Origin: Bacteroidales bacterium
Lineage (GTDB): Bacteria; Bacteroidota; Bacteroidia; Bacteroidales; UBA932
Length of the DNA stretch: 56,896 bases
Direction: 5' to 3'
Assembly: GCA_017412645.1 (NCBI GenBank)
Contig: JAFPWX010000025.1
Coordinates: forward strand, 1-56,896
This document shows, piece after piece, positions 15,991 through 24,917 of the stretch. The notes under the pieces are model-generated. The model ran no database searches. It was not told the origin of the DNA and saw nothing but the letters and a program-made list of their open reading frames with translations. Made by a program: the position numbers and the translations under genes. Positions within the stretch are counted from its first letter, which is position 1, and every line of letters begins with the position of its first letter.

Positions 15991-18528
15991 ATGGAAGAGA
16001 AAGTGGCAAGAATACTCGAAGGGCTGGACATGGCCCAGCGGCAGGCGGTGGAGAGCATCCACGGCCCGGTGCTGATAGTGGCCGGCGCTGGCTCGGGCAA
16101 AACTAGGGTTCTCACCTCGCGCATCGCCTATATCCTTGCCACTGAAGACATCGACCCGGCCCGAATCCTGGCGCTCACCTTCACCAAGAAGGCTGCCGGA
16201 GAAATGAAGGAACGCATCGCCGCCATGGTGGGCGACAGACGCGCCCGCAGGCTCGTCATGGGCACCTTCCACTCCGTGTTCGTGAGGTTCCTGAGGGACT
16301 ATGCCGAGAGTCTAGGTTACCCCAAGAACTTTACTATTTACGACCAGTCAGACTCCACTTCTGCGGTCAAGGCCTGCGTGAAGGAACTGGGTCTGGACGA
16401 TAAGGTGTACAAGCCCCGCGAAGTACTGTCGCGCATTTCCTCTGCCAAAAACGCCCTCATCGGTCCTGTGAGCTATAAGTCGGACACCCAGCTCTGCCTG
16501 GCAGATTCTGCCGCAAAAAAGCCGCGCATCTGTGACGTCTACGATCTTTATCAGAAGAAACTCAAGGCCAGCGGAGTGATGGACTTCGACGACATCCTGG
16601 TGCAGATGAACAAGCTTCTCCGCTCCAATGCCGAAGCCCTTCAGGAGATCTCCGGCCGCTTCTCATATATACTTGTAGACGAGTACCAGGATACCAACTA
16701 TCCCCAGTACCTCATTCTTCAGCAGCTGGCGCGTCCGCATCACAACATCTGCGTCGTGGGCGACGACTCCCAGAGCATCTACGCCTTCCGCGGAGCCCGA
16801 ATCCAGAACATCCTGAGCTTCCAGAAAGACTATCCCGAAAGCAAGATACTCCGCCTCGAGCGCAACTACCGCTCCACTTCAAACATAGTGGAGGCGGCAA
16901 ACGCTGTCATCACCCATAACGAGGGCCGTATCCCCAAAAAGTGCTACGCCGGCGACGAGCGTGGAGAAAAGATAGAACTCCTCAAGGCCTGGACCGAACA
17001 GGACGAGGCCATCATGATAGTATCCGACATCATCTCCCGGATGCAAAAGGAAAAGGCCCAGTATCAGGACTTCGCCATCCTCTACCGCACCAACTCGCAG
17101 TCACGTGCGCTCGAAGAGCAGCTCCGCCGTCGCAACATGCCCTATATGATCTACTCCGGCAATTCGTTCTTCGACCGGGCCGAAATCAAGGACATGATGG
17201 CATACTTCAAGCTGGTTGTGAACACGAACGACGATGAAAGCTTCAAACGCATAGTGAACGTGCCTGCCCGCGGTATCGGCGACACTTCGGTCTCGGCTTT
17301 GAACGAATGTGCCCGCGCTCACGGCTGTTCGCTCTTCAAGGCGGCGTTCATGCAGGACGCCACGGTCTTCGGTCTCAGGCCCGCCGGTCTTGAGAAGATT
17401 CAGGCATTCTGCCGCATGATAGACGGCCTTGCTGCCAAGGCAGCGGCGACGGACGCGTACGATATGGCTAAGGAGGTTGCCGATGCCTCAGGCTACTACG
17501 CATTCCACAAACTGGATACGTCAATCGAGGGCATGGCCCGCACCGCCAACCTGGACGAACTCCTGAATTCCGTGCTCGGCACTGTGGAAGAGCGTCAGGA
17601 CGATTTCGCCGACAACGGCATCCCGGAAGACGAGTTCCCGGTGGTCACGCTGGCCGACTTCCTCGAGAACATCGCCCTGCTTTCCAACGTGGACGTCACC
17701 ACTGAAGAAGACACCAACAACAAGGTAGCGCTCATGACGGTGCACTCCGCCAAGGGCCTGGAGTTCCCTTATGTGTATGTTGCGGGCTGCGAAGAGAACC
17801 TTTTCCCCAGCGGAGGAATGTTAGCGAGCAAACAGGATATAGAAGAAGAGCGCAGGCTTTTCTACGTTGCCATCACCCGCGCCAAGAGGGCTGTCGCGGC
17901 ATCGTACTCCATGAGCCGCATGCGAAACGGCAAGCATGAGAACAATTCGCCCAGCCGTTTCCTGTATGAACTGGACCAGCACTGCGTGGAGAATCCTCTC
18001 CAGAAGGAAGACGCCTACGGCGGCAGCTCTTTCGGCGGGAGTACCGGCACGCGCGGCTCGTTCGGCGGATTTGGCTCCGGGCGCACCTCGGGTTCAGGCT
18101 TCGGCGGCGGACGTTCCTTTGGCGGCGGTTCTTCCAGCTACGGCTCCGGCGGCAGTTCTTACGGTTCCGGACGCCGAGGCGATTCCGGCTACAAGTACGG
18201 ATCATCCTCGAACGTTCGTTTCGAACCTCGGAAGTCATCCTTCGGCTCCTCGTCTTCCTTCGGCAGCTCCACCCCGTCTCGTCCGGCTCCGCAACCATCT
18301 CCAGTTATCAGACCATCAGCCGCTCCGCAAATCATCGACCCGAACTTCGTTCCCGTGGATATGCGTGAGCTAAAGGAGGGGCAGCGCATCGAGCACAACC
18401 GCTTCGGTGGAGGTAAAATCCTGGAAATCACCGGAGATTATCCGGAACTCAAAGCCGTCGTGGACTTCGACGATTACGGCCGCAAACAACTCCTGCTCAA
18501 ATACGCCAAACTCCGTCCGGAGAAATAG
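15991..18528 (+). CDS. pcrA: UvrD/PcrA-type DNA helicase
   Basis: 845 residues from the ATG at 15991 (MEEKVARILEGLDMAQRQAV); an upstream frame start at 15931 is not supported. Superfamily 1A motifs are all present: Walker A AGAGSGKT (Lys37), motif II LVDEYQDTN, GDDSQSIYAFRGA, NYRS, and TVHSAKGLEF. Between about residues 677 and 770 there is a long Gly/Ser-rich, low-complexity linker with repeated SFGGGS/YGSG units. A C-terminal Tudor-like domain follows (EGQRIEHNRFGGGKILEI), the part that in PcrA/UvrD contacts RNA polymerase. The helicase acts in nucleotide excision and mismatch repair and clears transcription-replication conflicts. TATCTTCG at 15976-15983 is a likely -7 box. Confidence 0.96.
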   Translation: MEEKVARILEGLDMAQRQAVESIHGPVLIVAGAGSGKTRVLTSRIAYILATEDIDPARILALTFTKKAAGEMKERIAAMVGDRRARRLVMGTFHSVFVRFLRDYAESLGYPKNFTIYDQSDSTSAVKACVKELGLDDKVYKPREVLSRISSAKNALIGPVSYKSDTQLCLADSAAKKPRICDVYDLYQKKLKASGVMDFDDILVQMNKLLRSNAEALQEISGRFSYILVDEYQDTNYPQYLILQQLARPHHNICVVGDDSQSIYAFRGARIQNILSFQKDYPESKILRLERNYRSTSNIVEAANAVITHNEGRIPKKCYAGDERGEKIELLKAWTEQDEAIMIVSDIISRMQKEKAQYQDFAILYRTNSQSRALEEQLRRRNMPYMIYSGNSFFDRAEIKDMMAYFKLVVNTNDDESFKRIVNVPARGIGDTSVSALNECARAHGCSLFKAAFMQDATVFGLRPAGLEKIQAFCRMIDGLAAKAAATDAYDMAKEVADASGYYAFHKLDTSIEGMARTANLDELLNSVLGTVEERQDDFADNGIPEDEFPVVTLADFLENIALLSNVDVTTEEDTNNKVALMTVHSAKGLEFPYVYVAGCEENLFPSGGMLASKQDIEEERRLFYVAITRAKRAVAASYSMSRMRNGKHENNSPSRFLYELDQHCVENPLQKEDAYGGSSFGGSTGTRGSFGGFGSGRTSGSGFGGGRSFGGGSSSYGSGGSSYGSGRRGDSGYKYGSSSNVRFEPRKSSFGSSSSFGSSTPSRPAPQPSPVIRPSAAPQIIDPNFVPVDMRELKEGQRIEHNRFGGGKILEITGDYPELKAVVDFDDYGRKQLLLKYAKLRPEK

Positions 18529-18562
18529 AGCCTCCTCGCCATCCAAAGTGTCGGCGGTGTTA

Positions 18563-18620
18563 TTAACCGGTTAAATAAATACCGGTTAACAACGAAAAAG
18601 GCCAAAATCGTTATTAACCG
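18563..18620. repeat. Palindromic intergenic repeat with GGCC core
   Basis: TTAACCGGT (18563-18571) and ACCGGTTAA (18581-18589) are a perfect 9-bp inverted repeat. An overlapping alternative stem pairs CGGTTAACAACG (18583-18594) with CGTTATTAACCG (18609-18620) with one mismatch, enclosing AAAAAGGCCAAAAT. The same loop core occurs in the tandem array at 9587-9698. It lies in the 450-bp pcrA-nqrA gap, which contains no gene. Confidence 0.75.
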
Positions 18621-18701
18621 GCAAAATTTTTACCGACTAGTAACGCTCTCTATATAAAAACGTCCCGGATTGAGGCGGAAAGAGCGATAAGCGTCCGAAA
18701 G

Positions 18702-18783
18702 TGCGGTAGACGTCCAAAAAAACGGGACGTCTACCGCAAAAAAGGCCGATTTTGACCTAGGTGTCCCAAAAAATGGGACACCT
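18702..18783. repeat. Two neighbouring perfect palindromes with GGCC core between them
   Basis: TGCGGTAGACGTCC (18702-18715) pairs perfectly over 14 bp with 18725-18738. AGGTGTCCC (18759-18767) pairs over 9 bp with GGGACACCT (18775-18783). The DNA between them contains AAAAAAGGCCGATTTT, the same kind of core as in the other repeats. Further bases to about 18900 are GC-rich and show no gene. Confidence 0.75.
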
Positions 18784-18944
18784 ACCGCACCTATGCGAAG
18801 GAAAACGCCGGAAAGATGCCCGGAAAGGGAGCGGAGCCGCGCACCCAAACCCGCGAGCACCGCGCCCCAAGCCCCCGAGCATCGGACCGCCCAAAAAGGA
18901 ATTCCGATTATCGAGAATTTTCGTTATCTTCGCAGGATAAAAGC

Positions 18945-18963
18945 CGTTTAAAGAATTTAAACG
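18945..18963 (+). promoter_or_regulatory. Inverted repeat in the nqrA leader
   Basis: CGTTTAAA-GAA-TTTAAACG is a perfect 8-bp inverted repeat, 16 bp before the nqrA ATG. A near-consensus -7 box, TATCTTCG, is at 18925-18932. The repeat would be within the 5' leader and could be an operator or a leader hairpin. Confidence 0.5.
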
Positions 18964-18979
18964 AAAATTCATTCAAAAT

Positions 18980-20326
18980 ATGTCCAAAATAATCGTTTTG
19001 AGAGGTGGTCTCAACCTTCCTGTAACTGGGCAGGCCGAGATGCGCATCGCCAAGACAGTAAACCCCGCTACGGTGGCGGTTTGCCCGGACAACTTCCCTG
19101 GCATGACACCGCGTCTGCTCGTCCGTGAAGGCGACGCTGTGAAGTGCGGGTCCCCTGTGCTTGCGGACAAAAAGAGGCCAGAGATCCTCGTGGTCTCCCC
19201 CGTCAGCGGCACAGTGAAGGAGATAGTCCGGGGCGAGAAGCGCAAACTCCTTGCTGTGGTGGTGGAGTCGGACGGCAAAAGGGAAGCGCTCGATTTCGGA
19301 GCCAGGAACCCGGCCGAACTCGACGCCCCCGCCATCAAGAAGGCTATCCTCGAGAGCGGCCTCTGGCCGTTCATTATCCAAAGGCCCTACGGCATCATCG
19401 CCAATCCTGCCGATGAGCCCAAGGCCATTTTCGTATCGGCATTCGATACCGCCCCGCTGGCGGCAGACGCTGCCTTCACTCTGGGCGACCGTCTTCCGGA
19501 CATCCAGAAAGGTATCGACGCTCTGGGCAGAATCGCAAAAGTCCACATCAGCCTGCCGGCCAAAGACGCCGAACCGTTCGACAAACTCGAAAACGCGGAA
19601 AAGCACGTCTTCGAAGGCAAGCATCCCGCCGGTAACGTGGGAGTGCAGATCAGCCATGTATGCCCCGTCACTAAGGGCAGCGTCGTGTGGACGGTGTCGC
19701 TTCTGGGCCTCGCCGCCATCGGACGTCTGTTCTCAACGGGCAAGGTGGACCTTCGCCGCAAGGTAGCGGTCGCAGGCAGCGCCGCAATCGAACCGGCCTA
19801 TGCCGACACCTACCCCGGAGCCCCCATGAGCACCCTCGGCGCCTTCTTCGGCAACACCGAGAACCTCCGCGTCATAAGCGGCAACATCCTCACCGGCAAA
19901 ACCGTCGGCAGAGAAGGCTGGCTCGGCTTCTATGACAACACCGTCACCGTTCTCCTCGAAGGTTACGAGAAGGAACTCCTCGGTTGGGCGAACCCCATAC
20001 GCTGGAAGCTCTTCAGTACCGACCACTCATACTTCTCCTGGCTCACCCCCTGGCGCAAGTACGACATGGACACCAACCTCCACGGAGGTCCGCGCGCGTT
20101 CGTAATGAGCGACGCCTATTATAAGAAGGTTCTCCCGATGGACATCTTCCCCGTGTACCTCATCAAGGCCTGCCTCGCCGGCGACATCGATGCGATGGAA
20201 AAGTTCGGCATCTACGAGGTCATCCCCGAAGACCTGGCCCTGTGCGAGTACATCGATCCTTCGAAGAACGATATTCAGGAAATAATCGCAAACGGCATAC
20301 GCCTGATGCTCAAAGAAATGGAATAG
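18980..20326 (+). CDS. nqrA: Na+-translocating NADH:quinone reductase subunit A
   Basis: 448 residues, the normal length. It opens with KIIVLRGGLNLPVTGQAE, typical of NqrA, and includes the biotin-carrier-like N-terminal domain (LLVREGDAVKCGSPVLADK ... SPVSGTVKEIVRGEKRK). NqrA is the peripheral cytoplasmic subunit that takes part in quinone binding in the six-subunit Na+ pump. It is the first gene of nqrABCDEF, with only 3 bp to nqrB. Confidence 0.97.
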   Translation: MSKIIVLRGGLNLPVTGQAEMRIAKTVNPATVAVCPDNFPGMTPRLLVREGDAVKCGSPVLADKKRPEILVVSPVSGTVKEIVRGEKRKLLAVVVESDGKREALDFGARNPAELDAPAIKKAILESGLWPFIIQRPYGIIANPADEPKAIFVSAFDTAPLAADAAFTLGDRLPDIQKGIDALGRIAKVHISLPAKDAEPFDKLENAEKHVFEGKHPAGNVGVQISHVCPVTKGSVVWTVSLLGLAAIGRLFSTGKVDLRRKVAVAGSAAIEPAYADTYPGAPMSTLGAFFGNTENLRVISGNILTGKTVGREGWLGFYDNTVTVLLEGYEKELLGWANPIRWKLFSTDHSYFSWLTPWRKYDMDTNLHGGPRAFVMSDAYYKKVLPMDIFPVYLIKACLAGDIDAMEKFGIYEVIPEDLALCEYIDPSKNDIQEIIANGIRLMLKEME

Positions 20327-20329
20327 ACA

Positions 20330-21421
20330 ATGAAAAAATTCTGGGCAGCAACAGTCGATGCGTTCGCGACCTTCCTCCATGTGCCGGGCACGGTAACCCG
20401 CAAGGGTGTCCATGTGCGCGACGCAGTGGATCTCAAACGCATCATGATCATCGTGGTGATAGCCCTCGTGCCCGCAGCCCTCTTCGGCATGTGGAACGTA
20501 GGTTATCAGCACCAGCTGGCGGTTGGAGGCGGCTTCGGCGCGCACATCCTCGCCAACTGGTGGTGGGGTTTCCTCAAAACCCTCCCGCTCTTCGTAGTCT
20601 CTTACGGAGTCGGCCTTTTCATCGAATTCTTCAGCAGCGGACTCCGCGGCGAAGAAGTGAACGAAGGCTACCTCGTTTCGGGATTCCTTATTCCGCTCAT
20701 CGTTCCGGTCACCACTCCTCTGTGGATGCTCGCGCTGGCAGTAGCCTTCGCGGTCATCTTCGGAAAGGAGGTCTTCGGCGGCACCGGCATGAACATCTGG
20801 AACCCCGCTCTCCTTACCCGTGCGTTCCTCTTCTTCAGCTACCCCACCGCCATGTCGGGCAGTGAGGTCTGGATTGCAAAACGCGCGGGCGAAGTCTTTG
20901 CCGACGGCTTCACCGGTGCCACTCCCCTCGCCCTCGACGGCGCGGCGCAGTACAGCAATACCGTCTGGAGCCAGATTCTCGGAACCATCCCGGGCAGCGT
21001 GGGCGAGACCAGCATCATCGCCATTCTACTTGGTGCCGCCATCCTGCTATGGACCGGCATCGCCAGCTGGAAGGTGATGTGCGGCAGCGTACTCGGAGCC
21101 CTTCTGGTGGGCTTCCTGGGCGACCTTGCCGGCATCAGCACGATGCCCTGCTGGAACCAGCTCATCGTGGGCGGCTTCGCCTTCGGTACCGTCTTCATGG
21201 CCACCGATCCGGTTACCTCCGCACAGACGGAGGCCGGCAAGTGGATCTACGGTCTGCTCATCGGCGCGCTCTGCATCACGGTCCGTCTCGTCAACCCCGG
21301 CTATGCCGAGGGCATGATGCTGGCCATCCTCTTCGGCAACACGGCAGCTCCTCTCATCGACCACTGCGTTGTGACTTCTCACATCAACCGCAGGAACCGC
21401 AAACTCAGTAAAGTCGCCTAG
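20330..21421 (+). CDS. nqrB: Na+-NQR subunit B
   Basis: 363 residues with about ten predicted membrane helices. The flavinylation site is in the phrase FTGATPLA, with Thr198 as the covalent FMN acceptor (the usual SGAT/TGAT motif). The subunit carries FMN and riboflavin and forms much of the Na+ path. It lies 3 bp after nqrA and 2 bp before nqrC, so it belongs to one transcript. The cytoplasmic N-terminus (WAATVDAFATFLHVPGTVTRKGVHVRDAVDLKR, read in pieces) matches the family start. Confidence 0.97.
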   Translation: MKKFWAATVDAFATFLHVPGTVTRKGVHVRDAVDLKRIMIIVVIALVPAALFGMWNVGYQHQLAVGGGFGAHILANWWWGFLKTLPLFVVSYGVGLFIEFFSSGLRGEEVNEGYLVSGFLIPLIVPVTTPLWMLALAVAFAVIFGKEVFGGTGMNIWNPALLTRAFLFFSYPTAMSGSEVWIAKRAGEVFADGFTGATPLALDGAAQYSNTVWSQILGTIPGSVGETSIIAILLGAAILLWTGIASWKVMCGSVLGALLVGFLGDLAGISTMPCWNQLIVGGFAFGTVFMATDPVTSAQTEAGKWIYGLLIGALCITVRLVNPGYAEGMMLAILFGNTAAPLIDHCVVTSHINRRNRKLSKVA

Positions 21422-21423
21422 CC

Positions 21424-22200
21424 ATGAATACCAATAACAACATCTACACTGTAGTTTACACCGCCATTATAGTAGTGGTGGTGGCCGGCATTCTGGCTTT
21501 CGTGGCATCCAAATTGGGCCCGGCCCAGCAGGCGAACGCCAAGGCGGAGACACTGAGGCAGATGATGTCCGCAGCCGGCATCAAGTCGACCGACGAAATC
21601 TACGCAACCAGGAACGCCGATATTCTCCAGCTCTACGCCGACAATATCCAGGAGGCCTATACCATTGGTCTCGACGGTGAGAAGAACGGCGAACTCGGCA
21701 TCACCAAAGACAACATCCAGCTCGTGGACAGGTTCAAACCTCAGGACAGAGCCATCAAGGATGGCGGAAATGCCACCCTTCCGGTCTATGTATTCAAGAG
21801 CGGCAAGATAGTTATTCCCGTCTACGGCGCTGGCCTCTGGGGTCCCGTCTGGGGCTATGTGGCCTTCGAAGCGGACCGCTATACCATTGCCGGAGTTTAT
21901 TTCGACCATGAGGGCGAGACCCCCGGCTTGGGCGCCAAGATCAAGGACGAGCCCTGGTTCCGCGAGAAGTTCGCAGGCAAAACCGTAGAATGGGGCGACA
22001 CCCCGGCCTTCAGGCTCGAAAAGAACGCTGAGGCCAGCGGAGCCGCAAATGCGGTAGATGCAATCACCGGTGCCACCATGACATCCAAGGGCCTGAACGA
22101 AGCCCTGAATGTCTGGTTTGCCGCTTACGAAAAGCACATGGGAAACGCGGCGTTCTTCAGCATGCTGGAGAATCACGCCATAAACGCAGAGGAGGACTAA
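21424..22200 (+). CDS. nqrC: Na+-NQR subunit C
   Basis: 258 residues. One N-terminal membrane helix (about 8-30, YTVVYTAIIVVVVAGILAF) anchors a periplasmic FMN-binding domain. The flavinylation motif is DAITGATMTSKG with Thr218 as the FMN acceptor, which would be loaded by an ApbE flavin transferase encoded elsewhere. The conserved GLWGPVWGY segment is present. It takes electrons from the NqrD/E iron centre toward NqrB. Confidence 0.97.
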   Translation: MNTNNNIYTVVYTAIIVVVVAGILAFVASKLGPAQQANAKAETLRQMMSAAGIKSTDEIYATRNADILQLYADNIQEAYTIGLDGEKNGELGITKDNIQLVDRFKPQDRAIKDGGNATLPVYVFKSGKIVIPVYGAGLWGPVWGYVAFEADRYTIAGVYFDHEGETPGLGAKIKDEPWFREKFAGKTVEWGDTPAFRLEKNAEASGAANAVDAITGATMTSKGLNEALNVWFAAYEKHMGNAAFFSMLENHAINAEED

Positions 22201-22203
22201 GCC

Positions 22204-22809
22204 ATGACACTTAAAGAAACCTTCCTTCAGCCTCTCTTCAAGGGCAACCCCATTACCGTGCTGGTGCTCGGCATATGCTCGTCCCTTGCAGTTACCGTAA
22301 CCCTCAAGGGCGCGCTGGTCATGGCGCTGTCCGTAACCGTGGTCTGCGGCCTCTCGAACCTGGTGCTGAGTCTACTGCGCAAGGGCATTCCCAACCGCGT
22401 CCGTATCATTGTTCAGCTGGTCGTGGTTGCAATGCTTGTGATTCTGGTCGACCAGATACTCAAGAGTATCGAAGTCACCTTCCCCATTGACAAGCAGCTC
22501 TCCGTGTACATCGGCCTCATCATCACCAACTGCATAGTGATGGGCCGAATCGAAGCGTTCGCTCTCGGCAGCAAGCCTCTCCCCTCTCTGGTTGACGGCC
22601 TTGCCAACGGATTCGGCTACGGCATGATACTCCTCATCGTAGCCTTCTTCCGTGAACTCTTCGGAAGCGGCACCCTCTTCGGCCTGCAGGTAATGCCTGC
22701 CGGTTACATAACCAACAATCTCGTGATTCTGCCCCCGTTCGCGCTGATACTCATAGGATGCATCATCTGGGTACACCGCAGCGTGGACAAGGAACTCCAG
22801 GAAAAGTAA
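22204..22809 (+). CDS. nqrD: Na+-NQR subunit D
   Basis: 201 residues and six predicted membrane helices, the Rnf/Nqr integral-membrane family. Subunits D and E together hold an intramembrane iron centre through conserved Cys residues; here a Cys is in the early helix ([15 protein letters not shown]) and another in [14 protein letters not shown]. The start at 22204 is 3 bp after the nqrC stop. Confidence 0.96.
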   Translation: MTLKETFLQPLFKGNPITVLVLGICSSLAVTVTLKGALVMALSVTVVCGLSNLVLSLLRKGIPNRVRIIVQLVVVAMLVILVDQILKSIEVTFPIDKQLSVYIGLIITNCIVMGRIEAFALGSKPLPSLVDGLANGFGYGMILLIVAFFRELFGSGTLFGLQVMPAGYITNNLVILPPFALILIGCIIWVHRSVDKELQEK

Positions 22810-22822
22810 AAAGCACAGCCAT

Positions 22823-23437
22823 ATGGAATACGTAAGCCTTTTCGTAAAGTCTATCTTCGTAGACAACATGATATTCGCCTACTTCCTGGGTATGTGCTCA
22901 TACCTGGCGGTAAGCAAGACTGTCAAGACGGCAAACGGCCTCGGCCTCGCCGTTATCTTCGTTCTGCTCTGCACCCTTCCGCTCAACTACCTGCTCAACA
23001 AGTATGTCCTGCAACCCGGAGCCCTCAGCTGGCTGGGTCCGCAGTTCGCGGAGGTGGACCTGAGCTTCCTCAGCTTCATTATCTTCATCGCGGTTATCGC
23101 CGCCTTCGTGCAACTCGTTGAGATGGTTGTGGAGCGATTCTTCCCGGCCCTGTACGGGAGCCTCGGTATCTTCCTGCCGCTGATAGCGGTGAACTGCGCC
23201 ATCCTGGGCGGCAGCCTCTTCATGCAGCAGAAGGATTTCGTGAACATCGGCGAAAGTGCCGTGTACGCCCTTGGTTCCGGAGTGGGCTGGTATCTGGCCA
23301 TAGTGATGCTGGCCGCCATCCGTGAAAAGATGGCCTACAGCAACGTTCCCAAGCCCCTCAAGGGCATAGGCATCACGTTCATCACCGTAGGCCTCATGGG
23401 CCTGGCCTTCATGATCTTCATGGGTATCAGCTTATAG
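22823..23437 (+). CDS. nqrE: Na+-NQR subunit E
   Basis: 204 residues and six predicted membrane helices, paralogous to NqrD and inserted in the opposite topology. The conserved Cys residues are in [15 protein letters not shown] and [12 protein letters not shown]. It completes the iron site with NqrD. It starts 13 bp after nqrD and is followed 11 bp later by nqrF. Confidence 0.96.
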   Translation: MEYVSLFVKSIFVDNMIFAYFLGMCSYLAVSKTVKTANGLGLAVIFVLLCTLPLNYLLNKYVLQPGALSWLGPQFAEVDLSFLSFIIFIAVIAAFVQLVEMVVERFFPALYGSLGIFLPLIAVNCAILGGSLFMQQKDFVNIGESAVYALGSGVGWYLAIVMLAAIREKMAYSNVPKPLKGIGITFITVGLMGLAFMIFMGISL

Positions 23438-23448
23438 GAGGGAAAGAT

Positions 23449-24720
23449 ATGACACAGGTAATCATAAGCGCAATAGCCATAACGGTACTGGTAACCGTCA
23501 TCCTGGTGGTCCTGCTGCTCTGGGTGAAGGCAAAGATTACTCCTTCCGGCACCGTAAAGATCGACATCAACGACGGCAAGCGGGTTCTTGACGTACCTCA
23601 GGGCGGTGACGTGATGCATACCCTGGCCGATCAGGGCATCTTCCTTCCCTCCGCGTGCGGCGGCAAGGCCAACTGCGGACAGTGCAAGGTGCAGATGATA
23701 GAGGGCGGCGGAGAGATACTCGAAACCGAGAAGGGTCAGTTCAACCGCAAGCAGATCAAAGCCGGCATGCGTCTCGGCTGTCAGGTGAAGGTGAAAGAAG
23801 ACCTCAAGATCCGTATCCCCGACAGCACCCTGAGCGTGAAGAAGGTGGAATGCGAGGTCATCTCCAACCACAATGTGGCCTCCTTCATCAAGGAATTCAC
23901 AGTGCGCATCCCCGAAGGCGAGCATCTCGACTTCAAGAGCGGCGAATACATTCAGATCGACGTGCCCAAGGGCACCTTCGACTTCAAGGACATCGACGTG
24001 GACGAACCCTACAGGGCCACATGGGAACGCTTCGGTTTCTTCGACCTCAAGTGCGTCAATCCCGAGCCCACGGTCCGTGCCTATTCGATGGCCTCCTATC
24101 CGGCAGAGGGTCAGATCATCAAGCTCAATGTACGTATCGCCACCCCGCCGTTCGACCCGAACGCTCCCAAGGGCAGCAACAAGCTTCTGCCGGTGAATCC
24201 GGGTATCGCCTCCTCGTATGTCTACACCAGGCATCCCGGCGACAAGGTGACCATCAGCGGTCCCTTCGGCGACTTCCTTCTCCCGGAAGACGATCCCATC
24301 GAGACCGAATACATCTTCGTGGGCGGCGGCGCCGGTATGGCTCCGCTCCGCAGTCACATCATGCATCTGTTCCGCACGCTCAAGACCAAGCGCAAGGTAT
24401 CCTTCTTCTACGGAGCCCGCAGCCTCTCCGAAGCCTTCTACCTCGAAGACTACTGGGCCATCGAGAAGGATTTCCCGAACTTCAAGTTCTATCTTACGCT
24501 AGACCGTCCCGATCCTGTTGCGGACGAGAAGGGCGTGAAGTACACCGCAGGGTTCGTGGCTCCTGAAATGGGACGCCTCTATCTCAATGAGCACGAGGCT
24601 CCCGAGGACATCCAATACTTCATGTGCGGTCCCCCGATGCTGGTAAAGACTGTGGAGAACCTGCTCGACAGTCTGGGCGTGGATCTTGAGACAAACCTCC
24701 ACTACGACAACTTCGGTTAG
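23449..24720 (+). CDS. nqrF: Na+-NQR subunit F, NADH dehydrogenase flavoprotein
   Basis: 423 residues. An N-terminal membrane helix (about 3-26) precedes a [2Fe-2S] ferredoxin domain with Cys70, Cys76, Cys79 and Cys111 (PSACGGKANCGQC, LGCQV). The C-terminal half is a ferredoxin-NADP+ reductase-like module: RAYSMASYP binds FAD, and VGGGAGMAPLRSH plus the final MCGPPMLVKTV bind NADH. This is the entry point for electrons from NADH. It ends the nqr operon, which is closed by a terminator. Confidence 0.97.
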   Translation: MTQVIISAIAITVLVTVILVVLLLWVKAKITPSGTVKIDINDGKRVLDVPQGGDVMHTLADQGIFLPSACGGKANCGQCKVQMIEGGGEILETEKGQFNRKQIKAGMRLGCQVKVKEDLKIRIPDSTLSVKKVECEVISNHNVASFIKEFTVRIPEGEHLDFKSGEYIQIDVPKGTFDFKDIDVDEPYRATWERFGFFDLKCVNPEPTVRAYSMASYPAEGQIIKLNVRIATPPFDPNAPKGSNKLLPVNPGIASSYVYTRHPGDKVTISGPFGDFLLPEDDPIETEYIFVGGGAGMAPLRSHIMHLFRTLKTKRKVSFFYGARSLSEAFYLEDYWAIEKDFPNFKFYLTLDRPDPVADEKGVKYTAGFVAPEMGRLYLNEHEAPEDIQYFMCGPPMLVKTVENLLDSLGVDLETNLHYDNFG

Positions 24721-24742
24721 CAGACGCTCATTTACAGCGAAC

Positions 24743-24775
24743 TCCCCGGTGTTTTGCGGCATCGGGGATTTTTTT
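24743..24775 (+). terminator. Terminator of the nqr operon
   Basis: TCCCCGGTG (24743-24751) pairs with CATCGGGGA (24760-24768) through one G-T pair, with an 8-nt loop and seven T's after it. It lies 22 bp behind the nqrF stop. Confidence 0.85.
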
Positions 24776-24853
24776 ATACATAAAGAAACATATAAAGTTT
24801 TTCTTTATGATATTAAGAAACAGAAAAAGTTGGGGTGTAAACGATTTACTCCA

Positions 24854-24884
24854 TTGACATTGAGCTTTTCCATTTTTAGCTTTG
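24854..24884 (+). promoter_or_regulatory. Promoter of the lipoprotein gene at 24918
   Basis: TTG (24854-24856), 20 nt, then TAGCTTTG (24877-24884) fits the Bacteroidota format. About 33 nt of leader remain before the ATG. The in-frame ATG at 24882 is inside the box and was not used as the start. Confidence 0.65.
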
Positions 24885-24917
24885 CCATCGGATTCTCATC
24901 TCTTGATTCATGATATA

